This document shows positions 13,495 to 19,807 of a stretch of DNA of 25,968 nucleotides, one piece after another. This stretch comes from a virus. The position numbers and the translations under genes were made by a program. Position 1 is the first letter of the stretch. Each line of letters opens with the position of its first letter. The stretch lies in the IMG/VR virus record IMGVR_UViG_3300015371_000150, positions 1 to 25,968 of that record; one strand, 5' to 3'. The notes beneath the pieces are model-generated. The model had not been told where the DNA came from. It was given only the letters and a program-made list of their open reading frames with translations, and ran no database searches.

Positions 13495-13706
13495 TGACCT
13501 GCCCTGCCCCGACAGGCTACGCCTGTCGTTCCTACGCCAGTATCCGCCTCATCCAGTCGAAGTGGTGGATCATGATCAACACCCCGAGCGGCGACGTCGC
13601 TCGGCTTCTGATGAGCTACGCTACGAAGGAACATGCGGAGCAAGCCATGGCTGTGTTGGGGTATCAACCTGCCCCCAATGCACCCAACGATAACGCTGCC
13701 GCCTAG
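13494..13706 (+). CDS. Unknown small protein (70 aa)
   Basis: 70 residues, beginning MTCPAPTGYACRSYASIRLI and continuing QSKWWIMINTPSGDVARLL then YATKEHAEQAMAVLGYQP, like a small alpha/beta fold. It is translationally coupled to the gene before (TAATG). The last codons (Ala repeats) and the TAG stop lie in a 20-bp perfect palindrome that probably begins a terminator. Confidence 0.6.
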   Translation: MTCPAPTGYACRSYASIRLIQSKWWIMINTPSGDVARLLMSYATKEHAEQAMAVLGYQPAPNAPNDNAAA

Positions 13707-13754
13707 GCGGCAGCATTGTCATCCCGATACGACGGCAGCCTTCGGGCTGCCGTC
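13695..13754 (+). terminator. Tandem hairpins after the 70-residue gene
   Basis: A 20-bp perfect palindrome (13695-13714, GCTGCCGCCTAGGCGGCAGC) is followed by ATTGTCATC; then a 10-bp perfect stem with a TTCG loop (13731-13754, arm GACGGCAGCC). Neither has a good T tract, so termination is likely but may be partial. Confidence 0.55.
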
Positions 13755-13802
13755 AAACCGAGACTGTGTGCCGCGTCAAAGGCACCGCTGCGCGCTAACT
13801 CA

Positions 13803-13820
13803 GCGAACTTATAAGTTCGC
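13803..13820. repeat. CGAACTTNNAAGTTCG dyad, copy 6 (centre AT)
   Basis: GCGAACTTATAAGTTCGC, a perfect palindrome with the centre reversed. It lies before the AACAGGAG of the 247-residue gene. Confidence 0.9.
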
Positions 13821-13843
13821 AAATACCTAACAGGAGAACGTGT

Positions 13844-14587
13844 ATGGCTAGCAAAGACGACAACATCGCTGCCGCCAAGGCAGCTGCCTTCGAGCACATC
13901 TCTGAGATCGGCAAGCGCGAGGGGCAGGGAGCCGTCGCGCGCATCGACCTTGCCGAGTACGTCACCAAGCAGTCGCAGGATGGCGTGTTCGAGCCCGATG
14001 ATGCGGCCGAGGCATGGACCCGCATGTCCGAGGCATCGCTCAAGGAGCAGGACAGCGTCGGCGGCAGTGAGCAGACGTTCAGGCAGCGGGTCAGTGACAT
14101 CCGTCACTTCATCCTGCTCGGCAACAACAAGAACATCGATGGTGTTCAGGCTCTTGCCGACTTCAAGGCGCGCATGCAGGCTATCCGGGCTGATCGCACG
14201 GGGGCAAAGGGGAGGGTGTGGCCGATGATGCTGAAGTTCGCACAGGCGCAGGCTCCCAAGACCAGCACGCTCACGGTCAAAGCGATGGACGAGTGCTGCA
14301 CCTTGCCGCCGCCACCGGCCAAGCCGAAGCGGGTCGAGAAGTTGTGGCGGTTGCGCGAGGCGCTCAATGCCGCCAACGAGCGCTTCGAGGATAAGCGCAT
14401 CCAGCAGGCGATCAGCCTGATCGACGAGACTGTCACTGCTCTCGGCGGCACCAAGTCCCAGCGCCTTGCCGCCAAGAAAGCCGAGGCCAACGCCAGAGAG
14501 AAGGCAAAGAAAGCCGCTGCCAAGGCCAAAAAGATTGCCGCCAAGAGCGGCAACGGCACCAAGAGAAAAGTCACCAACGAACTTTAA
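13844..14587 (+). CDS. Unknown early protein with histone-like Lys/Ala tail (247 aa)
   Basis: 247 residues. The folded part (about 1-190) includes VSDIRHFILLGNNKNIDGVQ, which resembles a segment of the 266-residue protein at 11294. Residues 195-247 are a Lys/Ala-rich tail (AKKAEANAREKAKKAAAKAK then KIAAKSG), like histone H1 or HU-tail sequences, suggesting DNA binding. AACAGGAG precedes the ATG by eight bases. A CGAACTT dyad supplies its final EL and stop. It could be a DNA-coating early protein; no catalytic motif is seen. Confidence 0.7.
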   Translation: MASKDDNIAAAKAAAFEHISEIGKREGQGAVARIDLAEYVTKQSQDGVFEPDDAAEAWTRMSEASLKEQDSVGGSEQTFRQRVSDIRHFILLGNNKNIDGVQALADFKARMQAIRADRTGAKGRVWPMMLKFAQAQAPKTSTLTVKAMDECCTLPPPPAKPKRVEKLWRLREALNAANERFEDKRIQQAISLIDETVTALGGTKSQRLAAKKAEANAREKAKKAAAKAKKIAAKSGNGTKRKVTNEL

Positions 14588-14593
14588 AGTTCG
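14578..14593. repeat. CGAACTTNNAAGTTCG dyad, copy 7 (centre TA, contains stop codon)
   Basis: 16-bp core providing GAA CTT TAA, the end of the 247-residue gene. It is about 95 bases before the next gene, with a terminator in between. Confidence 0.9.
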
Positions 14594-14630
14594 CCCCCTC
14601 CCAACGCCTATGGCGGGGCGACCTCACCTC

Positions 14631-14664
14631 AGGCCAGCGTGTGGGCAGCGCTGGCCTTCCTTTT
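14631..14664 (+). terminator. Rho-independent terminator
   Basis: AGGCCAGCG pairs with CGCTGGCCT (9 bp, nine-base loop), followed by TCCTTTT. It separates the 247-residue gene from the next operon. Confidence 0.75.
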
Positions 14665-14688
14665 CATCCGCCCGAACAGGAGACGACA

Positions 14689-14913
14689 ATGTCAACTCAC
14701 GACGAAGAGCTGTTGCAGCAACGCAACAGGAAGCTGGTGCAGGCCCTGAAGGACGTCCTCGAGGTCGTCGAGAGCGTGCCTGAGAACCTGCGCGTGCAGG
14801 CTGGGCTCTATTCCATCGCTGCCTTCAACATCGCCTACGCTTTGATCGAGCAGGAAGATCGCAGGCTGCAGCGCAGGCTCGATGTGGTCGCCCAGCCCCG
14901 GAGGAAGGCATGA
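14689..14913 (+). CDS. Small helical protein (74 aa)
   Basis: 74 residues, nearly all helix with heptad-like spacing (LLQQRNRKLVQALKDVLEVV ... YALIEQEDRRLQRRL), so probably a coiled-coil oligomer. I chose the ATG at 14689 with AGGAG nine bases upstream; longer in-frame versions would run through the terminator. Coupled to the next gene by ATGA. Function unknown. Confidence 0.65.
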   Translation: MSTHDEELLQQRNRKLVQALKDVLEVVESVPENLRVQAGLYSIAAFNIAYALIEQEDRRLQRRLDVVAQPRRKA

Positions 14914-15200
14914 CCAAGCCCACCTTCCTCGACCACTGGTCGCACGACGAGATCGATAGGTCGGTGCGCGAGATGTACTACAGCGACGAACCGTGGCCGC
15001 TCGTCACCTTCCTGAACAAGTGGAAGGCCAACAAGGTGTCGGCTCCGGCACCGGCGGTCATCCAGCTCGTCTGTGCCTACCGCAACTTGGTCAACGCCAA
15101 CGGGCCGCGCCCGGCCGACGCTCCGGCCAAGCAATGGATACGCACGGTCGAGCGTATGCCGACCGCGCGCAACACATCGACGACAAAACCTAAGGCATAG
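14910..15200 (+). CDS. Unknown small protein (96 aa)
   Basis: 96 residues: MTKPTFLDHWSHDEIDRSVR at the start, an aromatic-rich middle (EMYYSDEPWPLVTFLNKWKA) and a basic tail. Its ATG overlaps the preceding stop. It is followed by a 130-base gap with a stem-loop and a terminator, so it ends the two-gene unit. No family is recognised. Confidence 0.65.
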   Translation: MTKPTFLDHWSHDEIDRSVREMYYSDEPWPLVTFLNKWKANKVSAPAPAVIQLVCAYRNLVNANGPRPADAPAKQWIRTVERMPTARNTSTTKPKA

Positions 15201-15208
15201 ACGGCATC

Positions 15209-15242
15209 GGCCACGTCCCAATGGTGGGATACCCCCGTGGCC
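15209..15242 (+). other. Stem-loop before the terminator
   Basis: Outer GGCCACG/CGTGGCC and inner TCCCA/TGGGA around ATGG, with an asymmetric bulge. It has no T tract and may protect the 3' end or act with the following terminator. Confidence 0.4.
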
Positions 15243-15268
15243 AGATGCCAATCCGAACCTTAGGTCTC

Positions 15269-15304
15269 GTCCCCGCCCGTCGCACACGCGGGCGGGGACT
15301 TCTT
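15269..15304 (+). terminator. Rho-independent terminator
   Basis: GTCCCCGCCCG pairs perfectly with 15289-15299 (11 bp, nine-base loop) and is followed by TTCTT. A GAGACTGT word starts two bases later. Confidence 0.8.
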
Positions 15305-15330
15305 CGAGACTGTCACGCTGGGAGAGAAGC

Positions 15331-15810
15331 ATGTCCGACACGACGACACCACAGCCGCACAATGAGACGCAGCCTGCGATGGTCGACCCGCCGACGCCGC
15401 CATCGCTGCCATCGCCGCCGCCGAAAAAGCTGCCGCATCCCGCCTTCAATCCCTGTGCCGGATGTCCGCGCTGGACGGTGGGGCCGATCATCACCATGGG
15501 CAAGCTGACCCTCAACCATGGCAACTTCCAGATGGCGTGGCGCGGCAAGGTCATCACCGACATCACCATGGCCGAGTATCGCGTCATTGCCCGGCTGGTG
15601 TTGAACCACGGCCATGCCGTGAGCTACCGCCATCTCTACGATGAATTGAAGGGCATGCCGGGCTTCATCGCCGGACCGGGCGAGGATGGCTACCGCAACA
15701 ACATGCGCTCGGCCATCAAGCGCATGCGCCGCAAGTTCACCCGTGTCGACCCGGAGTGGAACCCCATCATCAATCACAGCGCGTTCGGCTATTCGTGGCG
15801 CGAACTTTAA
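15331..15810 (+). CDS. OmpR/PhoB-type winged-helix transcription regulator
   Basis: 159 residues. The N-terminus (1-40) is a Pro-rich linker with no receiver domain; a CAGCPRW cysteine pair follows at 42-45. Residues about 75-158 are a response-regulator C-terminal winged helix: ITMAEYRVIARLVLNHGHAV, SYRHLYDELKG, RNNMRSAIKRMRRKF as recognition helix, and AFGYSWREL as the wing with the typical G-Y-x-W. It probably binds DNA as a phosphorylation-independent regulator, so it is a leading candidate for one of the repeated dyads. The ATG at 15331 has GGGAGAG upstream and lies after a terminator. A dyad copy supplies its final EL and stop. Confidence 0.8.
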   Translation: MSDTTTPQPHNETQPAMVDPPTPPSLPSPPPKKLPHPAFNPCAGCPRWTVGPIITMGKLTLNHGNFQMAWRGKVITDITMAEYRVIARLVLNHGHAVSYRHLYDELKGMPGFIAGPGEDGYRNNMRSAIKRMRRKFTRVDPEWNPIINHSAFGYSWREL

Positions 15811-15817
15811 AGTTCGC
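15800..15817. repeat. CGAACTTNNAAGTTCG dyad, copy 8 (centre TA, contains stop codon)
   Basis: 18-bp perfect palindrome giving the end of the winged-helix gene (GAA CTT TAA). AACAGGAGG of the next gene follows three bases later. Confidence 0.9.
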
Positions 15818-15833
15818 AACAACAGGAGGTTTA

Positions 15834-15941
15834 ATGGAAACTTTGCTCTGGCTGGCATTCCTCTTCATCGGGGTGCCAGCCTTCTGGTACGTCTGCTACA
15901 TGATCGTCAAAGGCTTCGACAAAGGAGGTGGAAGTGACTGA
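15834..15941 (+). CDS. Single-helix membrane protein (35 aa)
   Basis: 35 residues: METLLWLAFLFIGVPAFWYV followed by CYMIVKGFDKGGGSD. One hydrophobic helix covers residues 3-26, with a short Lys/Gly-rich cytoplasmic-type tail. CAGGAGG lies five bases before the ATG. Its end overlaps the next gene, whose Shine-Dalgarno is inside it. Likely an inner-membrane peptide; role unknown. Confidence 0.7.
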   Translation: METLLWLAFLFIGVPAFWYVCYMIVKGFDKGGGSD

Positions 15942-16164
15942 GTACATCATCGAGATGCGCATGAAGCTCAAGCCCGAGATCGGCACCGACGAGGAGGCAA
16001 AGCTGCAGATCGCAACCTTGCTTCACGTCATCAAGCTCTGTGTCGAGGAGACCTCGATGTCCATCGACGACATCGAGATCGGCCTGCTGCGCGACAACGA
16101 GAGCGTCGACCTGCCGGTCGACGACCTCGACCTGCTTCATCCCGAACTGAGGAAAGACAAATGA
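15934..16164 (+). CDS. Acidic small protein, GTG start (76 aa)
   Basis: 76 residues, strongly acidic, starting (M)TEYIIEMRMKLKPEIGTDEE, with a pattern of strand-helix-strand (IATLLHVIKLCVEE, IDDIEIGLLRDNE). I chose the GTG at 15934 because AGGAGG ends five bases upstream; GTG at 15928 would overlap that site. ATGA-coupled to the next gene. Its layout resembles the 58-residue product that follows. Function unknown. Confidence 0.65.
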   Translation: MTEYIIEMRMKLKPEIGTDEEAKLQIATLLHVIKLCVEETSMSIDDIEIGLLRDNESVDLPVDDLDLLHPELRKDK

Positions 16165-16337
16165 GCGAACGTTTCATCATCACATGGACGACCAGCCTTG
16201 AGGCTGCCAACCCCGAGGAGGCAGCGCTCAAGGCGTGGAACATCATGCAGGACCGCAACACAAGAGAGACTGTCGTTGCCGTCATGGACATGAACGCCAA
16301 GCTGGTTCACATCGACACCGAGGAGATACCTCGATGA
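16161..16337 (+). CDS. Small protein (58 aa)
   Basis: 58 residues: MSERFIITWTTSLEAANPEE, then AALKAWNIMQDRNTRETVVA and a final VMDMNAKLVHIDTEEIPR. The strand-helix-strand-strand layout, with EAANPEEAALKAW, resembles small phage proteins that begin by sampling an A-x-x-P-E-E-A-A helix. Overlaps its neighbours by ATGA at both ends. Function unknown. Confidence 0.65.
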   Translation: MSERFIITWTTSLEAANPEEAALKAWNIMQDRNTRETVVAVMDMNAKLVHIDTEEIPR

Positions 16338-16531
16338 TCAAGGTGCGCGAATTGCAATTGCTCACCGCTGCCATCAACCGCGACGGTCCGACTGAGGCAT
16401 TGCTCAAACGTGCCGTGCTGTTATTGGCCGATCAGATTATCGACCTGCAACGTGAGATCGACCGCGTCAATGCGCTCGCCTCTCGTGCCGAGCGTCAATC
16501 GCGCATCGGCGGCATGAGGATCGTACGATGA
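16334..16531 (+). CDS. Small coiled-coil protein (65 aa)
   Basis: 65 residues, helical throughout (MIKVRELQLLTAAINRDGPT ... LLLADQIIDLQREIDRVNAL) with a basic end. Heptad spacing suggests dimerisation. It is coupled to both neighbours by ATGA overlaps. Function unknown. Confidence 0.65.
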   Translation: MIKVRELQLLTAAINRDGPTEALLKRAVLLLADQIIDLQREIDRVNALASRAERQSRIGGMRIVR

Positions 16532-16749
16532 GCAAGATGAACTACGGCAAACGGTTTTCCAACCCGTCAGCGCGCGGTCCCGGCTACAACAGCCAAGCCG
16601 GACAGCACACCTTCAATCCGCAACTGAGCGGTGGAGGATCATCGAGTTACACCCCGAAAGCGTGGCGCGTCGAGATGCGTAAGTGCCCGCCCCAGCCAAA
16701 AAACATGACCCGACAGGAGTATATCGAATGGCTGAAAAACCGAACATGA
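16528..16749 (+). CDS. Gly/Ser-rich small protein (73 aa)
   Basis: 73 residues. The first 45 are rich in Gly, Ser, Asn and Tyr (MSKMNYGKRFSNPSARGPGY...) and probably disordered; the end (NMTRQEYIEWLKNRT) is a short helix. Coupled by ATGA to the genes on both sides. Function unknown. Confidence 0.6.
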   Translation: MSKMNYGKRFSNPSARGPGYNSQAGQHTFNPQLSGGGSSSYTPKAWRVEMRKCPPQPKNMTRQEYIEWLKNRT

Positions 16750-17327
16750 CGGCGCAGTTTAAGAAACTGCGCTGTTCCAAGTGTGGCATCACCATCGATG
16801 CGGGCTGCGCCTGCGACGTAGCCTACGTACCTGCGGGCGAGATCGTTAAGGAAGCGATCAAGCTCAACCCAAACCTGAGCAACCGTGAGATAGCTCGCAA
16901 CATCGGCACGAGCTACGAAACGGTACGTCGAGAGAGAAGAAAATCAGTTGACACAAATGTGTCAACTGAACAAACGCGTGTTGGTAAGGACGGTAAGTCA
17001 TACAAGGCGCACAAAATGCCAGTGCTCGATCCCGAACAACCGATCAAGAAACGTGCCGTCACCAGACGAACGGCGACGCTCGAGGAGCGTATCGAAAAAC
17101 TCGAGCGAACATACAAGCGCATCCTCGAAATACGCAAGCGAGGAGCGATCTCGCACAACCTCTATCGCAGCATCAAAGCGCTGCTCCTGCAACCTGAGAA
17201 TGTGAGCGCAGCCAAACTCCAAACGTTACGTGTCGAATGGGACATATACGGATGGCTCTTGGCTGAGAAGCACCAGTCGACACCGTCGCTCACTGATGTC
17301 GACATATCAAAGGAGAAGGTCAAATGA
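16746..17327 (+). CDS. Zinc-ribbon/HTH DNA-binding protein (193 aa)
   Basis: 193 residues. Residues 10-23 hold a compact cysteine cluster (CSKCG...CAC, C10, C13, C21, C23). Residues 43-65 (NLSNREIARNIGTSYETVRR) are a clear helix-turn-helix of the ParB/transposase style, followed by TRVGKDGKSYKA, a GRDGK-like motif often seen after HTHs in phage ParB-like proteins. The rest is basic and helical, with an EERIEKLERTYKRILEIR coiled coil. I chose the ATG at 16746, coupled to the preceding stop. Probably a DNA-binding regulator or replication factor. A near-perfect 24-bp palindrome lies inside the gene. Confidence 0.7.
   Translation: MTAQFKKLRCSKCGITIDAGCACDVAYVPAGEIVKEAIKLNPNLSNREIARNIGTSYETVRRERRKSVDTNVSTEQTRVGKDGKSYKAHKMPVLDPEQPIKKRAVTRRTATLEERIEKLERTYKRILEIRKRGAISHNLYRSIKALLLQPENVSAAKLQTLRVEWDIYGWLLAEKHQSTPSLTDVDISKEKVK
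16945..16968. repeat. 24-bp imperfect palindrome inside the zinc/HTH gene
   Basis: CAGTTGACACA/TGTGTCAACTG around AA: 11 of 12 positions per arm match. It contains TTGACA in both orientations. Being in a coding sequence right after the HTH, it may be an autoregulatory site or chance. Confidence 0.5.
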
Positions 17328-17590
17328 GTATGTCAGAAGACCGTGAGCTTCGTCGCAATGAGAGGATCGACCGTTTTATTATACTTGGTCGAACCGTTCT
17401 CTCTGATAATTGGGATGACCTTCCAGTCGAGGTCAGGGCAGTCGTGAAGGCTGCCCTGTCCAGCGTCGCGGCGCATCTGGCAAAGGAGCGCGCCAACGGC
17501 AATCTGTTGTCGCGCTCCTCGTCACCCAACGGCTTCCTTACGCTGACTAGCGAAGAGAAGCGGCTGCTGTCTGACTTCAGCAAGTCATAA
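17324..17590 (+). CDS. Unknown helical protein (88 aa)
   Basis: 88 residues: charged N-terminus (MSMSEDRELRRNERIDRFII), then a helical core (VEVRAVVKAALSSVAAHLAK) and a short tail LTLTSEEKRLLSDFSKS. The ATG overlaps the preceding stop; AAAGGAGAAGG lies upstream. An ATG two codons later is equally usable. It ends the unit before a 30-bp palindrome. Function unknown. Confidence 0.65.
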   Translation: MSMSEDRELRRNERIDRFIILGRTVLSDNWDDLPVEVRAVVKAALSSVAAHLAKERANGNLLSRSSSPNGFLTLTSEEKRLLSDFSKS

Positions 17591-17600
17591 CATGAGGGGG

Positions 17601-17630
17601 TGGCCAGCGAACTTTAAAGTTCGCTGGCCA
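17601..17630. repeat. Extended CGAACTTNNAAGTTCG dyad, copy 9 (30-bp perfect palindrome)
   Basis: The 18-bp core (17607-17624) is extended by six matching bases on each side (TGGCCA/TGGCCA), the longest perfect palindrome in the window. It lies between two operons, with CAGGAGG of the next gene 11 bases on. Confidence 0.9.
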
Positions 17631-17651
17631 TTTCTCCTAACAGGAGGTGTT

Positions 17652-17837
17652 ATGACCAAGCGACCGTCCAAGGACGAGGCTGCCGCCATCAACGCCGCAA
17701 AGTTGGTGAAAGAGAAACTCTTCACTCTCACCAACGAGCTACCACCCGCGCATGCCCTCAGCGTGCTCAATGCCGTGGGCATATACTGCATGACGCAGCG
17801 CTTGCGTATCATCAAGCGCATGGAAGGAGAGCCATGA
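17652..17837 (+). CDS. Small helical protein (61 aa)
   Basis: 61 residues: MTKRPSKDEAAAINAAKLVK then two helices (LFTLTNELPPAHALSVLNAV, YCMTQRLRIIKRMEGEP). CAGGAGG lies five bases before the ATG. Coupled by ATGA to the PLD-like gene, so it may be a partner or regulator of that protein. Function unknown. Confidence 0.65.
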   Translation: MTKRPSKDEAAAINAAKLVKEKLFTLTNELPPAHALSVLNAVGIYCMTQRLRIIKRMEGEP

Positions 17838-18592
17838 AACGCTACTACGCTCAGCACGAACTGCCTGATCTGACCGATCTCAATCAGGCAACGATCTACA
17901 ACGATGGGGGACCAAACATTGCCTTGAGTTCCCATCCCCATCGCAAGCGGTGTCATGTGGTCGGCAACACCACCTTGGTGTTCGCCGACCACGCGAGACT
18001 GTTGTGCGACGAGATAGGCAAGTGGCCAGTCGTTATCGGCTGCGTTGCTTGGCTGACCCACAGCGCCATCCTCGATGCCTTGCGTGGGCGCGAGGTCGGC
18101 ATCATTGTTCAGAAGGAAGACTGGCTTAGGCCGGACAGCGACGACTGGACGATGCAGAAGCAACGTTATCAGTACGAGTTGTTGACCGGCGTGCAGGATA
18201 AGCACGCCTTCGGCACGGGCTATAACCAATGCGGGGCCCCTGACATGGACCCCGTGATGTGCTGCGGCATGTTGAACAATCAGTCGGCGGCGGCAGCGCG
18301 CATGCACCACAAGTTCCTCATCTTCGGCCATCTGGTGGAGCGCGAGCATCGTATCGAGGGACGCGAGGAATGGGGTGACATCGAGTACAGCGAGTTCGTG
18401 CCGCAAGCGGTATGGACGGGCTCGTTCAACATGACCCACAACGCGACGCGTTCGCTTGAGAATGCGTTGTTAATCCACGACCCGCGCATTGCTGCCGCTT
18501 ACTTCTGCGAATGGCAGACGGTGCTGGGTCTGGCTGAGCCCCTCGACTGGAACGCGTCGTGGGTGGCGACCAACATGCGGGTTGGTACGTGA
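17834..18592 (+). CDS. Phospholipase D-like protein with one degenerate HKD motif (252 aa)
   Basis: 252 residues. The catalytic block is RMHHKFLIFG (H158, K160) followed by AVWTGSFNMTHNATRSLENA (GS at 196-197, N199, E209, N210), the conserved layout of PLD nucleases such as Nuc. The Asp of HxKx4D is Gly here (G165). Residues 47-100 hold a typical PLD beta-alpha region (VVIGCVAWLTHSAILDALRG... GIIVQKEDW). One HKD per chain implies a dimeric active site. It may cut DNA or RNA, or bind without cutting. It is coupled by ATGA to the 61-residue gene. A role in host DNA breakdown or anti-defence is inference. Confidence 0.75.
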   Translation: MKRYYAQHELPDLTDLNQATIYNDGGPNIALSSHPHRKRCHVVGNTTLVFADHARLLCDEIGKWPVVIGCVAWLTHSAILDALRGREVGIIVQKEDWLRPDSDDWTMQKQRYQYELLTGVQDKHAFGTGYNQCGAPDMDPVMCCGMLNNQSAAAARMHHKFLIFGHLVEREHRIEGREEWGDIEYSEFVPQAVWTGSFNMTHNATRSLENALLIHDPRIAAAYFCEWQTVLGLAEPLDWNASWVATNMRVGT

Positions 18593-18593
18593 G

Positions 18594-18689
18594 ATGCCCC
18601 GCCAAGAAGCGTGGCTAAAGCGAACTTTTAAGTTCGCATTGGCGATCTTTGTCGTCGTCTATGTCACCATCAACAAGTGGCCAATCTGA
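18594..18689 (+). CDS. Possible single-helix membrane peptide (31 aa)
   Basis: 31 codons: MPRQEAWLKRTFKFALAIFV then VVYVTINKWPI, a basic start and one hydrophobic helix (14-26). It begins two bases after the PLD stop. A dyad copy (18620-18637) lies within it and encodes RTFKFA, so the dyad may matter more than the peptide. No good Shine-Dalgarno. Confidence 0.4.
   Translation: MPRQEAWLKRTFKFALAIFVVVYVTINKWPI
18620..18637. repeat. CGAACTTNNAAGTTCG dyad, copy 10 (centre TT)
   Basis: GCGAACTTTTAAGTTCGC between the PLD-like gene and the 109-residue gene, inside the possible 31-codon ORF. Confidence 0.9.
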
Positions 18690-18700
18690 AAGGGATAGCA

Positions 18701-19030
18701 ATGGCAGACGAAATCACAATGAATATGTTCGGCGACCTCGAGGAGGTGGGCGACGAGGAGGGACGCATGGTGGTGCGCATCCTCGGTCATCGCATCGGCA
18801 CCAGCCTCGGCTGGCTGCATGTCGGGGGGCACACCGTCATAATGCCCGAGTTCAAGCGAGAGCCCGGCTTGCTGCACTTCATGCCGGATCGCGACATCCC
18901 CAATCAGGCGGGTGTGATCGTCGACTACTACGCCGGTCTCATGGGCATCATCGAGGAGCCGACGCAGAAGGTGCACGAGCTCAGCGATCTCAAGCTGGTG
19001 TGGTCAACCAAATTGGCGGGGAAGACCTGA
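18701..19030 (+). CDS. Unknown acidic protein (109 aa)
   Basis: 109 residues, beginning MADEITMNMFGDLEEVGDEE, with a beta-rich middle (GRMVVRILGHRIGTSLGWLH, VGGHTVIMPEF) and an acidic/helical end. I chose the ATG at 18701 (AAAGGGAT upstream); an in-frame GTG at 18677 lies within the preceding ORF. Its stop overlaps the next ATG (TGATG). No family recognised. Confidence 0.65.
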   Translation: MADEITMNMFGDLEEVGDEEGRMVVRILGHRIGTSLGWLHVGGHTVIMPEFKREPGLLHFMPDRDIPNQAGVIVDYYAGLMGIIEEPTQKVHELSDLKLVWSTKLAGKT

Positions 19031-19248
19031 TGAGCACGATCAAGCGGTACTGGGCCGGTGATCCGGTCGAGTGCGACATCTGCAACAAGCCGTACAAGAA
19101 CATGATGTACGACGGCAAAACCCAGTTCGGGGGTTGGGCCAACATGTGCCAGCCGTGCTTCAACCGCTACGGCACGGGGTTGGGCACCGGCAAGGGGCAA
19201 CGCTACACCAAACAGGAGGACGGTCGATGGCTGAAGACAGGAGGATGA
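19030..19248 (+). CDS. Zinc-ribbon protein (72 aa)
   Basis: 72 residues with two cysteine pairs 23 residues apart (VECDICNKPY and ANMCQPCFNRYG), a small treble-clef or zinc-ribbon fold. The end is basic and Gly-rich (GTGLGTGKGQRYTKQEDGRW). Coupled to the previous stop, and its last 22 bases overlap the next gene. Probably binds nucleic acid or protein; no catalytic site is seen. Confidence 0.65.
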   Translation: MSTIKRYWAGDPVECDICNKPYKNMMYDGKTQFGGWANMCQPCFNRYGTGLGTGKGQRYTKQEDGRWLKTGG

Positions 19249-19496
19249 AGGCACTTGACGGGTTCATCTGCGCAGGCTGCGGACGAGCTTCGTTCCACAT
19301 GGCATTGGCACCCTACTGCTATCAATGCCATGACGAGATCGACGCCACCAAGGATGATCCCCCTCGGCGGCGCTCGGGCTGGCGTCTCACATTCTGGCTG
19401 ATGTGGGATGCCGTCTTCCATCGCAAGCCCTGCCCGCACATGCAGCGGGCGATGGAGTTGAGCAACCTGCCTGACAAGCGCGAGGATCAGCTGTGA
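19227..19496 (+). CDS. Zinc-ribbon protein (89 aa)
   Basis: 89 residues: MAEDRRMKALDGFICAGCGR at the start, second pair YCYQCHDE at about 35-38, then a basic, Trp-rich segment (RRRSGWRLTFWLMWDAVFHR) and CPHMQRAMEL. I chose the ATG at 19227 because AGGAGG ends seven bases upstream; the ATG at 19245 abuts a second AGGAGG with no spacer. It resembles the preceding gene in type but not clearly in sequence. Function unknown. Confidence 0.6.
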   Translation: MAEDRRMKALDGFICAGCGRASFHMALAPYCYQCHDEIDATKDDPPRRRSGWRLTFWLMWDAVFHRKPCPHMQRAMELSNLPDKREDQL

Positions 19497-19798
19497 GCGA
19501 GCCGATCTACATGATCGGGGGTCATCTCGAGGATTGGGGGTTCATCACCTCCTTCCTCGACACCGATGACCCCCGCCCTGCCATTGAGCAGTTCAATGAA
19601 AACTATATCTCGGGGTGGCGGCCTTTCGAGGGCTTCACCTTCGACATCGTGGAAGGGACGCTCAGCTATCCGGGCGACCCGCCGTACAAGGTGATCAGCG
19701 CGATCAAGTTCCGTGACGAACTGATCCTGCTGTTCCCATCCGCATGGGTGCTGGTCCTGCAACCGGACCAGACATGGCAAGTCTCTCGTATGGACTAG
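19493..19798 (+). CDS. Unknown protein, GTG start (101 aa)
   Basis: 101 residues, acidic and beta-rich, beginning (M)SEPIYMIGGHLEDWGFITS, later GTLSYPGDPPYKVISAIKFR and ELILLFPSAWVLVLQPDQTW. The GTG overlaps the preceding stop (GTGA). The aromatic strands suggest a compact single domain. Function unknown. Confidence 0.65.
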   Translation: MSEPIYMIGGHLEDWGFITSFLDTDDPRPAIEQFNENYISGWRPFEGFTFDIVEGTLSYPGDPPYKVISAIKFRDELILLFPSAWVLVLQPDQTWQVSRMD

Positions 19799-19807
19799 GA
19801 GGAACAT

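Noticed and set aside
17585-18439. 284-codon minus-strand ORF
   Set aside because: Antisense to the PLD-like gene and across a palindrome; no start signal.
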